A DNA stretch of 64,000 nucleotides from Arthrobacter sp. UKPF54-2 (GTDB lineage: Bacteria > Actinomycetota > Actinomycetes > Actinomycetales > Micrococcaceae): positions 2,976,001-3,040,000 of the forward strand of contig NZ_CP040174.1 of NCBI RefSeq assembly GCF_007858535.1, written 5' to 3'. The notes under the pieces are model-generated. The model was not told the origin of the DNA and did no database searches. It saw nothing but the letters and a program-made list of their open reading frames with translations. Within the stretch, counting starts at the first letter, position 1, and each line of letters begins with the position of its first letter. The translations under genes were made by a program, and so were the position numbers. Positions 8,972-16,729 of this stretch are shown here, in pieces.

Positions 8972-9862
8972 ATGAGTTCGAACGTGACCGCGGTCAGCTA
9001 CGGCGTCAATCTGTCCCTTTCCGAAGTGGAGCAGGTGCGCCAGGCACTGGCCGGAGCGGGGCTGGCCCTCGGCGCCGAAAATACTGCCGGGGACGGCCGC
9101 TACTCCGCCTATTCGGTGGACTGCACGCTCCCCGGCGCCCTGACCTCCGCCGGGCTCGCCGCGCTCCGCCGGAGCATCGCCGGAATCGACGGGGTGGACA
9201 CGGCGGTTGTGCCCGCGGCGCTGCGGCAGGCCCCGCGGAAGCTGCTGATCATGGACGTCGACTCAACCCTGATCAAGCAGGAGGTCATCGAACTGTTGGC
9301 CGCCTATGCGGGCAAACGCGAGGAAGTGACGGCCGTGACCGAGGCGGCCATGCGCGGCGAGCTGGACTTCGCGCAGAGCCTGCACGCCCGGGTGGCGGTG
9401 CTCGCCGGGCTGCCGGCCGACGTCGTCGATTCCGTCCGCGCCGAGGTGTCCCTGAGCGAGGGCGCCGCCGAACTGGTGGCGGCCTTCAAGGCGGCCGGGC
9501 ACGCGGTGGCGGTCGTTTCGGGCGGTTTCAACCAGATCCTGCGCCCGATTGCGGAGGGCCTGGGGCTGGACTACTGGATCGCCAACGAACTGGAAATTGC
9601 CGACGGCGCCCTGACCGGCAAGGTGGTGGGCGATGTGGTGGACCGCGCCGCAAAGGAGAAGTACCTGCGCGAGTGGGCGGCCGCCGAGGGCATCCCGATG
9701 GAGCACACCATTGCGGTGGGCGACGGCGCCAATGACCTGGACATGCTCGGCGCCGCCGGGATCGGCGTAGCGTTCAATGCCAAGCCGGCGGTCCGCGCCG
9801 CGGCCGACGCCGCGATCAACATGCCCTACCTGGACGCCGTCCGGCACATCGCTGGCGTCTGA
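8972..9862 (+). CDS. serB: Phosphoserine phosphatase SerB
   Basis: 296 residues. Performs the last step of serine synthesis, removing phosphate from phosphoserine. The HAD nucleophile motif DVDSTL is at 95-100 (Asp95 nucleophile, Asp97 acid/base). Motif II is VVSGGFNQIL and motif IV is VGDGANDLDML. The first 85 residues are an ACT-like regulatory domain. The ATG at 8972 fits the leaderless promoter. A perfect palindrome follows 13 bases after the stop. Confidence 0.95.
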   Translation: MSSNVTAVSYGVNLSLSEVEQVRQALAGAGLALGAENTAGDGRYSAYSVDCTLPGALTSAGLAALRRSIAGIDGVDTAVVPAALRQAPRKLLIMDVDSTLIKQEVIELLAAYAGKREEVTAVTEAAMRGELDFAQSLHARVAVLAGLPADVVDSVRAEVSLSEGAAELVAAFKAAGHAVAVVSGGFNQILRPIAEGLGLDYWIANELEIADGALTGKVVGDVVDRAAKEKYLREWAAAEGIPMEHTIAVGDGANDLDMLGAAGIGVAFNAKPAVRAAADAAINMPYLDAVRHIAGV

Positions 9863-9875
9863 GCCTTAACGCCAA

Positions 9876-9922
9876 ATGACACTTGGCGGCAGTGTTTTGG
9901 GAACACTGCCGCCAAGTGTCAT
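9876..9922. terminator. Perfect 21-bp inverted repeat between convergent genes
   Basis: The arm at 9876-9896 (starts ATGACACTTGGCGGC) is matched without error by its reverse complement at 9902-9922, with the five-base loop TTGGG. It sits between the convergent serB and SDR genes, so it could end both transcripts. There is no T run on either side, unlike a classical intrinsic terminator. It might also be a dispersed palindromic element. Confidence 0.7.
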
Positions 9923-9933
9923 CTCGGCGCGGC

Positions 9934-10692
9934 CTAGGTGGTGCCGCTGGCCTTGTCGAAGTAGTCGGCGCCGCCGACGTATTCGGTGTGGCCGGTCTCG
10001 ACGTCGGCGGTGGCCATCTTGGCGACCTCGGCGGCGAACTCCTTGACCGAGTAGAGCTTGCCGGCCTCGGCGCGGCGGGCCTCGATGGCGCCCGGGTTGG
10101 AGCGGTCCAGCAGGGTGGCCGTGACGGTGCCCTCGATCATGTCACCGGAGACGACCACCAGGGAGATGCCCTTTTCGGCGAGGCTCGGCACGAGGTCGCG
10201 GAGTGCGTCCTCGCCGGCACGCTTGCTGCGGGCCACCGGCTCATACTCGGGCATGGTGGGGACGGTCTCGATGAAGTGCGCCTGGTGGCTGGTCACAAAC
10301 ACCACGCGCGAACCCTCGGGCATCAGCGGCACGGCGGCGTTGAGCATGTTCACCTGGGCGTCGCGGTTGAGCTTGAGGGCGTAGCCCTCTTCCATGCCGG
10401 ATTCCATGCCGCCGGAGGCGTTGAGGACCAGCAGATCCAGCGAGCCGAAGTTCTCCATCGCGGCGCTGGCGAGGGCCTGGACGCCTTCCTGCGTGGTCAG
10501 GTCCGCGCCGACGGCTGCGGCGCGGCCGCCGGCGGCCTCGATCTCCGCGACCACCTTGTTGGCGCGCGGGGCCTTCTGGCGGTAGTTCACGATCACGGCG
10601 GCACCCTCGGCGGCCAGGAATTTAGCGACGTCAGCGCCGATGCCGCGCGACGAACCGGTGACGATCGCGGTCTTGTTCTCCAGCAGTCCCAT
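9934..10692 (-). CDS. Short-chain dehydrogenase/reductase with altered active site
   Basis: 252 residues, Rossmann fold. The cofactor motif TGSSRGIG is at 12-19 and NASGG (91-95) replaces the usual NNAG. Ser135 matches the catalytic serine, but the normal Tyr-x3-Lys is not there: Lys157 is in ARSKRAGEDAL and the nearest tyrosine is Tyr150, giving Tyr-x6-Lys; Val153 holds the usual tyrosine place. Activity is therefore uncertain. ATG at 10692 has AAAGGAG 8 bases upstream. Single gene, convergent with serB. Confidence 0.88.
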   Translation of the reverse strand: MGLLENKTAIVTGSSRGIGADVAKFLAAEGAAVIVNYRQKAPRANKVVAEIEAAGGRAAAVGADLTTQEGVQALASAAMENFGSLDLLVLNASGGMESGMEEGYALKLNRDAQVNMLNAAVPLMPEGSRVVFVTSHQAHFIETVPTMPEYEPVARSKRAGEDALRDLVPSLAEKGISLVVVSGDMIEGTVTATLLDRSNPGAIEARRAEAGKLYSVKEFAAEVAKMATADVETGHTEYVGGADYFDKASGTT

Positions 10693-10892
10693 TCGAGCTC
10701 CTTTGTTCCAAACATCCAAATACTGTGGGGTCTGCTGTCCATCATGCCAGCGCCCGGCAGCATTTCAGTTGTTCGGGATCCACAAAGAAGCCGCACGGGC
10801 CTAGTTTGAGGGGCATCGCAGAAGGGGGCCGACGTCGTACCCAGCGCGCGGGACGGGGCGCCCGGAACCGGGAAAGCCGGAGTGTTACCCGG

Positions 10893-11075
10893 GAGCATGC
10901 CGCCGGTCGGCGCTCGACCGATGGGCATGTCCATCCGGCGGCGCCGCCAACGGACATATTCAGTAAATGTCCACTGCGTGCTTTGAGGAATGGGCATGCC
11001 CGTCGGAGTGGGCGGCCAAAGCTGGACAAGCCCGCTGTCGGACAGCGAAGGATGGGCATGTCCGTCCGGCGGCGC
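10893..11075 (+). repeat. Intergenic element, copy 1, with CATG-centred palindromic decamers
   Basis: GGGCATGTCC at 10923, ATGTCCACTGCGTG at 10967 and GGGCATGCCC at 10992 match in order and in exact spacing (44 and 69 bases) the reverse complement of 18911-18989. A further GGGCATGTCC lies at 11054, inside a 24-base direct repeat of the segment starting at 10920 (one mismatch in the core). A weaker GAGCATGCCG is at 10893. This element takes up much of the 428-base gap 10693-11120 between the SDR and Hsp20 genes; I see no gene in the rest of that gap. Confidence 0.85.
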
Positions 11076-11120
11076 GTTGAGGCCCTTCCAGCCGCACGAA
11101 CTCAGCTCAAACCGTCCGGA

Positions 11121-11540
11121 TTAACCCCGGTCGACCCGGATCTTTTTGCTCGGCTCCCCCGGCGCGGCCACGGGGGCGGGCGCACGCACCTCGAGAACCC
11201 CGTCCTTGTAGCTGGCGGTAATGTCTTCCTCTTTGGCTCCGGCGGGCAGGGCGATACTGCGCACAAAGGAGCCGTAGCGGAACTCCGAGCGGTAGCCGGT
11301 TTTGCTCTTGTGCTCGGACTTTTCCTCGCGTTCGGCCTTGATGTGCAGCATGCCTTCGCTGACAGACACGTCGACGTCCTTGTCGGGATCGATGCCAGGA
11401 ACCTCGGCACGCACCACCAGGGTATTGCCGTCCTGGAACTGCTCGACCTTGATGGTCGAGGCCATTGTGAGGTCGCCGTCGAGGAAGCGGCGGACAGGCT
11501 CGAGCATGTCCGACGGCGCCCACTTGCTGAGATCAGCCAT
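11121..11540 (-). CDS. Hsp20/alpha-crystallin small heat shock protein
   Basis: 139 residues. Holds unfolding proteins in a refoldable state without ATP. The alpha-crystallin domain covers residues about 30-125: LVVRAEVPGIDPDKDVDVSV, then GYRSEFRYGSFVRSIALP and the ending GVLEVRAPAP. The ATG at 11540 has AGGAGG 8-9 bases upstream, which fixes the start. No HspR HAIR box (CTTGAGT-type) was recognised upstream. Confidence 0.93.
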   Translation of the reverse strand: MADLSKWAPSDMLEPVRRFLDGDLTMASTIKVEQFQDGNTLVVRAEVPGIDPDKDVDVSVSEGMLHIKAEREEKSEHKSKTGYRSEFRYGSFVRSIALPAGAKEEDITASYKDGVLEVRAPAPVAAPGEPSKKIRVDRG

Positions 11541-11651
11541 GATCAAAATCCTCCTGGGTCCATGCCCCTGCCGTGCGGCGGTGAGGGGCTGTGGCACCAT
11601 TACACGCCCCCGCCCGCAGCCCCGCCTAGGGCCAAAGGCCCGGTCCGGCCC

Positions 11652-12377
11652 CTAGTGGCCCATGCCCAGACCGCCGTCGACCGGGATGACCGCCCCGGAA
11701 ATGTACGCGGCCTCGTCGCTCGCGACCCAGCGGACGACGTCGGCGACCTCTGACGCCTCGGCGAAGCGGCCCGCGGGGACCTTGGACAGGTAGTCCTTCT
11801 GTGTGGTCTCCGGAAGCTCGGCGGTCATGTCCGTGTTGATGAAGCCCGGGGCCACCACGTTGGCGGTGATGCCGCGGCCACCGAGTTCGCGGGTGAGCGA
11901 GCGGGCAATGCCGACGAGGCCGGCCTTGGACGCCGAGTAGTTGATCTGGCCCGGGGCCCCGTACAGGCCGGAGACGGAGGAGATGAGAACCACGCGGCCT
12001 TTGCGAGCCCGAATCATGCCCTTGGAGGCACGCTTGATCACGCGGAAGGCGCCGGTGAGGTTCGTGTCGATCACCGAGGTGAAGTCGTCCTCGCTCATCC
12101 GCATCAGAAGCGTGTCCTTGGTGATGCCGGCGTTGGCCACCAGCACCTCCACGGGGCCGTGCGCCGCTTCGACTTCGGCGAACGCTGCATCCACCGACGC
12201 CTCGTCGGTGACGTCGGCCTTCACGCCGAGGATGCCTTCCGGGAGGGTGGCCTCGCTGCGGTAGGTGACGGCAACCTTGTCGCCGTTGGCGAGGAAGGAT
12301 TCGGCGATGGCGAGGCCGATGCCCCGGTTCCCGCCGGTGATGAGGACGCTGCGGCCGGTGGACGATGCTTCAGTCAT
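11652..12377 (-). CDS. fabG: 3-oxoacyl-ACP reductase FabG-like
   Basis: 241 residues. Reduces beta-ketoacyl-ACP with NADPH in fatty acid elongation. Cofactor motif TGGNRGIG, NAG motif VANAGITKDTLL, catalytic Ser in ISSVSGLYG and Tyr-x3-Lys in INYSASKAG, then PGFINTDM and the C-terminal GAVIPVDGGLGMGH. This fits the MabA/FabG1 type of actinobacteria. ATG at 12377 has GGAG about 7 bases upstream. Alone on its strand; no enoyl reductase next to it. Confidence 0.92.
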   Translation of the reverse strand: MTEASSTGRSVLITGGNRGIGLAIAESFLANGDKVAVTYRSEATLPEGILGVKADVTDEASVDAAFAEVEAAHGPVEVLVANAGITKDTLLMRMSEDDFTSVIDTNLTGAFRVIKRASKGMIRARKGRVVLISSVSGLYGAPGQINYSASKAGLVGIARSLTRELGGRGITANVVAPGFINTDMTAELPETTQKDYLSKVPAGRFAEASEVADVVRWVASDEAAYISGAVIPVDGGLGMGH

Positions 12378-12529
12378 GCTGGACTCCGGTTTCTGCGGCG
12401 CGCTCGCACCGCGGGTGGGGGCTGGATTTTCCTGCCTCCGATCTTAGCCTCCGGTGTCCGCCTGCCCCGCGTCGGTGACCGCGGCCGTTTGGGCGCCCCC
12501 GCCGATGGTGAGAGAATCGAAGCAAGCCT

Positions 12530-12985
12530 ATGGAGCGTGATCTGACAGCCGTGACAAACAAGAACCGACCCGGTGAGCGGACGTCCGGGGAGGACTCCGG
12601 CGACACCGAGGTCCACAGCATTACCGACGCCGCCGCCGCGCACTCGGAAGAGATGCGCCAGCGGATGGTCAAGTACGCCGTGGCCATGGGCATCCGCATG
12701 GTCTGCCTGGTCCTGGTGTTTGTGGTGGACGGCTGGTTCAAGATCCTGCCCGTGATCGGCGCCGTCTTCCTGCCCTGGTTTGCGGTGGTGATTGCCAACG
12801 GCAGCGACCACGCCGAAGTCCACAGCGACTCGCTGATCGACTTCGTGCCGATGGGCGAGCTGGACGCGCCCCGGGACGAGGCAACGGCGGCCCAGGTGCC
12901 GCCGTCGGCGGACGCGTCCGTCACCCTGCTGCAGGGCGAGCTGATTGACGACGACGATGAGGACCACAGGCAGGCTGCTTCATGA
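12530..12985 (+). CDS. DUF3099 family membrane protein
   Basis: 151 residues. VHSITDAAAAHSEEM followed by RMVKYAVAMGIRMVCLV is the DUF3099 signature, with two transmembrane segments at about 52-70 and 74-92 and an acidic C-terminal tail. Function unknown; the family is restricted to actinobacteria. The first ATG at 12530 is used; a GTG at 12551 is an alternative. Its stop overlaps the next start (ATGA), and SURF1 follows, so it may belong to respiratory membrane assembly. Confidence 0.8.
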   Translation: MERDLTAVTNKNRPGERTSGEDSGDTEVHSITDAAAAHSEEMRQRMVKYAVAMGIRMVCLVLVFVVDGWFKILPVIGAVFLPWFAVVIANGSDHAEVHSDSLIDFVPMGELDAPRDEATAAQVPPSADASVTLLQGELIDDDDEDHRQAAS

Positions 12986-13245
12986 ACCTTTTTGACCTGG
13001 CCGGCGCCGCCCCTGCTTCCGTGATGTGCTCCCGCAAGGCGTGCCGTGCCGACGCCGAGTGGCAGCTGCTCTGGAACAACCCCAAAATCCACACCCCGGA
13101 ACGCCGGAAGAGCTGGCTCGCCTGCGCCGAACACCGCGCCTGGCTGGAGGATTATCTGCAGACCCGGGGCCTGTGGAAAGAGACTGTTCCGTTGTCCGCC
13201 GCCGTCGGCGACGCCGCCGTCGGCGACGCAGGCAGGGCCGGCTGA
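12982..13245 (+). CDS. Small Cys-rich conserved protein upstream of SURF1
   Basis: 87 residues. Contains CSRKAC (Cys16, Cys21), the segment WNNPKIHTPERRKSWLAC (Cys48) and then EHRAWL (His51). Two cysteine pairs with a histidine suggest a small metal or zinc site, but this is inference. Homologues in actinobacterial genomes often carry the label acetone carboxylase, which I do not believe for a protein this short. Overlaps the DUF3099 gene by four bases and abuts SURF1 with no gap, so the three are translationally linked. Confidence 0.75.
   Translation: MNLFDLAGAAPASVMCSRKACRADAEWQLLWNNPKIHTPERRKSWLACAEHRAWLEDYLQTRGLWKETVPLSAAVGDAAVGDAGRAG
13198..13227 (+). repeat. 15-bp perfect tandem duplication inside a gene
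   Basis: GCCGCCGTCGGCGAC occurs twice in a row, giving AAVGDAAVGDA at the end of the small Cys-rich protein. It is in frame and probably a slippage product; it may vary between strains. Confidence 0.85.
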
Positions 13246-14142
13246 ATGTACCGGTTCCTGTTCTCCAGCAAGTGGCTGGGCTACCTGTTGCTGGCCGCCA
13301 TCTTCGCGACCGCCTGCGTGTTCCTGGGCCGCTGGCAGATGGACCGCCGGGCGGAAACCCTGGCGGAAATCAACCGCGTGGTCTCCAACTATTCCGCCAC
13401 CCCGATTCCGTTCGCGGCCGCCCGGGACCAGTTCCTCAAGCTCGACGCCGAGCGTGAATGGACGCAGGTGGAGCTGCGCGGCAGCTACGACACCGCCGGC
13501 CAGCGGATAGTCCGCAACCGCCCGCTCAACGGCCAGCCAGGCTACGAGGTGGTGGTCCCCTTCAAGCTCGAGTCAGGCGAGACGGTGGTGATCGACCGCG
13601 GCTGGCTGCCGATCGGCAACAAGACCCCCGGCAGCCCCGACTCTGTGCCCGCCCCGCCGTCCGGAACCGTCACCGTGGTGGCCCGCCTCAAACATTCGGA
13701 GCCGGAACTGCAGCGCGGCGCCCCGGACGGGCAGCTCGCCTCGATTGATCTGGCCGCCTACTCCGCCCAGCTCGGCTACCCCGTCCTCACCGGAGCGTAC
13801 GGCCAGCTGGCCTCGGAAACCCCGGCCGCGGCGGAGATGCCGGTCGGCTTCCCCAAGCCCTCCACCGAGGAGGGCACCCACTTGTCCTACTCGCTGCAGT
13901 GGTTCGCCTTTGGTGTGCTGATGTTCGTCGGCTTCGGCTACGCGGCACGGCAGCAGGCTCGGAACGCCGAGATTGATGCGGAGGACGCCGGGGACTACGA
14001 GGACAACGCTTCTGCCCGGACCCCCGGCGGCTACCTGCACGCGAGCAACCCGACGCCCCGCCGTCGGCCCGTCCCCCGTAAGCGGAAGAATGCCACCGCG
14101 GAGGAAGAGGAAGACGCCATCCTTGACGCCCAGGGATTCTGA
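13246..14142 (+). CDS. SURF1 family cytochrome oxidase assembly protein
   Basis: 298 residues. SURF1 proteins help insert heme a into subunit I of the aa3 oxidase. The N-terminal transmembrane helix (residues 5-22) is followed by LGRWQMDRRAE, the large extracytoplasmic domain with the RGWLPIGN motif, and a second helix at about 215-232 (LQWFAFGVLMFVGFG). The C-terminus has an extra charged tail of about 60 residues rich in Arg, Pro and Glu. The ATG follows directly on the stop of the previous gene. Fits with ctaA and ctaB elsewhere in the window. Confidence 0.9.
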   Translation: MYRFLFSSKWLGYLLLAAIFATACVFLGRWQMDRRAETLAEINRVVSNYSATPIPFAAARDQFLKLDAEREWTQVELRGSYDTAGQRIVRNRPLNGQPGYEVVVPFKLESGETVVIDRGWLPIGNKTPGSPDSVPAPPSGTVTVVARLKHSEPELQRGAPDGQLASIDLAAYSAQLGYPVLTGAYGQLASETPAAAEMPVGFPKPSTEEGTHLSYSLQWFAFGVLMFVGFGYAARQQARNAEIDAEDAGDYEDNASARTPGGYLHASNPTPRRRPVPRKRKNATAEEEEDAILDAQGF

Positions 14143-14153
14143 AGGAGCACACC

Positions 14154-14621
14154 ATGGACCCCGACGCCGTAGCGAACGTCCGGCGCGCGCTGCTCGCGGC
14201 CGGCTCGGCCGACACCGTCGCCGTCTTTGAGACGCAGGTGCCGACCGCGGCTGCCGCCGCGGCAGCTTTGGGCTGCGATGTCGCGGCGATCACCAACAGC
14301 CTGGTCTTCGACGTCGACGGCGCTCCCCTGCTGATTCTGGCCAGCGGCGCGGCACGGGTCGACACCGGCAAGGTGGCCGCACAACTTGGGTCGGGCAAGA
14401 TCCGCCGTGCAAGCCCCGATTTTGTCCTCGCCCACACCGGCCAGCGCGTCGGCGGCGTAGCCCCGATAGGCCACCCGGAGAAGATCAGGACAATCCTGGA
14501 CCAGACCCTCAAGAACCACCAGCTCCTCTGGGCCGGCGCCGGAGACCACAACTCCATGTTCTCCATCACCTACCAAGACCTCCACCGCATCACCAACGCA
14601 CAAGAAATGCCCGTCCGCTAA
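14154..14621 (+). CDS. YbaK/EbsC family aminoacyl-tRNA deacylase-like protein
   Basis: 155 residues covering the whole YbaK/EbsC fold. Members hydrolyse mischarged tRNA such as Cys-tRNA(Pro) in trans. Conserved pieces: AAITNSLVFDVDGAPLLIL, RASPDFVLAHTGQRVGGVAP with the GxxxGGVxP loop, and the C-terminal AGDHNSMFSI. ATG at 14154 has AAGGAG 8 bases upstream. It lies 11 bases after SURF1, so it could be read through from it. Exact tRNA substrate not assignable. Confidence 0.87.
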   Translation: MDPDAVANVRRALLAAGSADTVAVFETQVPTAAAAAAALGCDVAAITNSLVFDVDGAPLLILASGAARVDTGKVAAQLGSGKIRRASPDFVLAHTGQRVGGVAPIGHPEKIRTILDQTLKNHQLLWAGAGDHNSMFSITYQDLHRITNAQEMPVR

Positions 14622-14701
14622 CACCGCGGTACTGACCCGACCGCGGCGAAGTTGAACGTTCCCCAGCGCAACGGTGACGTGACCGCAAGCGCCGAACGCG
14701 A

Positions 14702-14756
14702 GCGATTTGCGTAGCGTGCGTCTAAGCGAGGGACGAGCGAGCACGCGGCAAATCGC
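14702..14756. repeat. Imperfect inverted repeat between convergent genes
   Basis: GCGATTTGCGTAGCGTGC at 14702-14719 pairs with GCACGCGGCAAATCGC at 14741-14756 with one two-base bulge. The surrounding 195 bases (14622-14816) between the YbaK-type gene and the ABC-F gene are rich in GCGAGC/AGCGAA words, with no coding sequence seen. Possibly a bidirectional terminator. Confidence 0.6.
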
Positions 14757-14816
14757 GCGCGCGAGGCGCGGACCCAACCGCGGAGCGGAAGCGAAGAGCG
14801 AACCCGGCCGAGGGGC

Positions 14817-16415
14817 CTACGCCAACGTGATGAGGTCCAGGTAGTCCTCGTTCCACAGGTCCTCGACCCCATCAGGCAACAACACCACGCGCTCCGGATT
14901 AAGCGCCTCGACGGCGCCTTCGTCGTGGCTGACCAGCACCACGGCGCCGGTGTAGTTGCGCAGCGCACCGAGGATCTCGGAGCGGCTGGCCGGGTCGAGG
15001 TTGTTGGTGGGCTCGTCGAGGAGCAGCACGTTCGCGCTGGACGCGACGATGGTGGCCAGGGCGAGCCGGGTCTTTTCGCCGCCGGAGAGCACACCCGCGG
15101 GCTTGTCGACGTCGTCGCCGGAGAACAGGAACGAGCCGAGGATGCCGCGGACCTCGGAGTCGTTCATGTCCGGGGCGGCCGAGCGCATGTTCTGCAGCAC
15201 GGTGCGGTCGACGTCGAGCGTCTCATGCTCCTGCGCGTAGTAGCCCACCTTCAGGCCGTGGCCGGGGATGACTTCGCCGGTGTCCGGCTTGTCGACGCCG
15301 GCGAGCATCCGCAGCAGCGTGGTCTTGCCGGCGCCGTTAAGGCCCAGGATGACCACCTTGGAGCCGCGGTCGATCGCGAGGTCGACGTCGGTGAAGATCT
15401 CCAGCGAACCGTAGGACTTGGAGAGGCCGTCGGCGGTGAGCGGAGTCTTGCCGCAGGGCGACGGGTCCGGGAAGCGCAGGGCGGCCACGCGGTCGTTCTC
15501 GCGGACCGCCTCGAGGCCGCCGAGCAGCCGTTCGGCGCGCTTGGCCATGTTCTGCGCCGCGACGGCCTTGGTGGCCTTCGCGCGCATCTTGTTGGCCTGG
15601 TCCATCAGGACCTGGGCCTTCTTCTCGGCGTTGGCGCGTTCGCGCTTGCGGGCGCGCTCGTCGGTCTCGCGCTGGGTCAGGTAGCGCTTCCAGTCCATGT
15701 TGTAGAAGTCGATCTGCGCGCGGTTGGCGTCCAGCAGGAAGACCTTGTTCACCGTGGCCTCGAGCAGTTCGGTGTCGTGGCTGATCACGATCAGGCCGCC
15801 CTGGTGGTTCTTCAGGAACTCCCGGAGCCAGGCGATGGAGTCGGCGTCGAGGTGGTTGGTGGGCTCATCGAGCAGCATCGTCTCGGCGTCGGAGTACAGG
15901 ATGCGGGCGAGCTCCACACGGCGGCGCTGGCCGCCGGAGAGGGTCTTCAGCGGCTGGTTCAGCAGCCGGTCCGGAAGGGCGAGGTTCGAGCAGATCGCGG
16001 CGGCCTCGGCCTCGGCAGCGTAGCCGCCGGCGGCGAGGAACTCGGATTCGAGCCGGTCGTAGCGGTTCATGGCCTTGCGCTGGACGGTGGGGTCCTCGCT
16101 GGCCATCTCCTCGTGCGCGGTCCGGAGCTTGCCGACGGCGATGTCGAGTCCGCGGGCGGAGAGAATCCGGTCCCGGGCCAGCTGCTCCATGTCCGGGGTG
16201 CGCGGGTCCTGCGGCAGGTAGCCGATCTCCCCGCTGCGAGTGACCTTACCGGCGGCGGGGAGGCCCTCGCCGGCCAGCACGCGGGTCAATGTGGTCTTGC
16301 CTGCACCGTTACGGCCGACGAGGCCGATCTTGTCTCCCTTGTCGATCCGGAAGCTCACCTGGTCCATAAGCAGACGGGCGCCGGCGCGCAGTTCGAGATC
16401 CTGGACGGTAATCAA
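14817..16415 (-). CDS. ABC-F family ATPase (ribosome-associated type)
   Basis: 532 residues with two nucleotide-binding domains and no membrane part. Domain 1: Walker A GRNGAGKTT, signature LSGGQRRRVELAR, Walker B MLLDEPTNHLD. Domain 2: Walker A GLNGAGKTT, signature LSGGEKTRLALA, Walker B LLLDEPTNNLD. Between them is the charged P-site tRNA interaction linker, here about 90 residues (RETDERARKRERANAEKKAQ region). ABC-F proteins act on ribosomes in translation or drug protection; the subgroup cannot be set by eye. Both catalytic glutamates are present. ATG at 16415. Confidence 0.93.
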   Translation of the reverse strand: MITVQDLELRAGARLLMDQVSFRIDKGDKIGLVGRNGAGKTTLTRVLAGEGLPAAGKVTRSGEIGYLPQDPRTPDMEQLARDRILSARGLDIAVGKLRTAHEEMASEDPTVQRKAMNRYDRLESEFLAAGGYAAEAEAAAICSNLALPDRLLNQPLKTLSGGQRRRVELARILYSDAETMLLDEPTNHLDADSIAWLREFLKNHQGGLIVISHDTELLEATVNKVFLLDANRAQIDFYNMDWKRYLTQRETDERARKRERANAEKKAQVLMDQANKMRAKATKAVAAQNMAKRAERLLGGLEAVRENDRVAALRFPDPSPCGKTPLTADGLSKSYGSLEIFTDVDLAIDRGSKVVILGLNGAGKTTLLRMLAGVDKPDTGEVIPGHGLKVGYYAQEHETLDVDRTVLQNMRSAAPDMNDSEVRGILGSFLFSGDDVDKPAGVLSGGEKTRLALATIVASSANVLLLDEPTNNLDPASRSEILGALRNYTGAVVLVSHDEGAVEALNPERVVLLPDGVEDLWNEDYLDLITLA

Positions 16416-16729
16416 TGCAGCTAAGGCCTTTCACAACGGGGAACGCCGCGGCACAACGAATGGAAACTGGACGGGGCCGGGGCGGTGTGGCCGAGAGGAC
16501 GGCCCCTACCAGTCTACCGGCAGCTCCCCCGGCGGCTGACATCGGGAAAGGCCGCGGACGACGGCGGCGCTGCCCGCCGCCTCCGGGTTCTTCTTGGCGT
16601 GGTGGTCCAGCAACGGGCCCGGGGTTTAGTGGAAGGCCTACAAAATACCCAAGCTGACGCCGCCGTATCGTCGGAGGTGAGACCCGCACGCGCTGATGCG
16701 TGCCTGCCCCTCTTCGTGACAGGACAACC
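16416..16729 (+). promoter_or_regulatory. Upstream region of the biotin transporter operon
   Basis: 314 bases without a gene between divergent ABC-F and bioY. The candidate signal is TTTAGTGG (16625-16632) facing CCTACAAA (16637-16644), a poor inverted repeat overlapping a possible -10 TACAAA (16639-16644); a biotin-linked repressor site is conceivable but not shown. A six-base-pair stem GCACGC/GCGTGC is at 16686-16703, just before the start. I see no known riboswitch consensus and no BioQ-type TGAAC/GTTAC pair. Confidence 0.3.

Noticed and set aside
14622..14816. Small RNA in the GCGAGC-rich gap after the YbaK-type gene
   Set aside because: Low-complexity words and one imperfect dyad only; no promoter or terminator with a T run.
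16416..16729. Possible riboswitch or tRNA-like fold before bioY
   Set aside because: Only short stems are seen; no TPP, cobalamin or other consensus and no tRNA acceptor or T-loop could be found.
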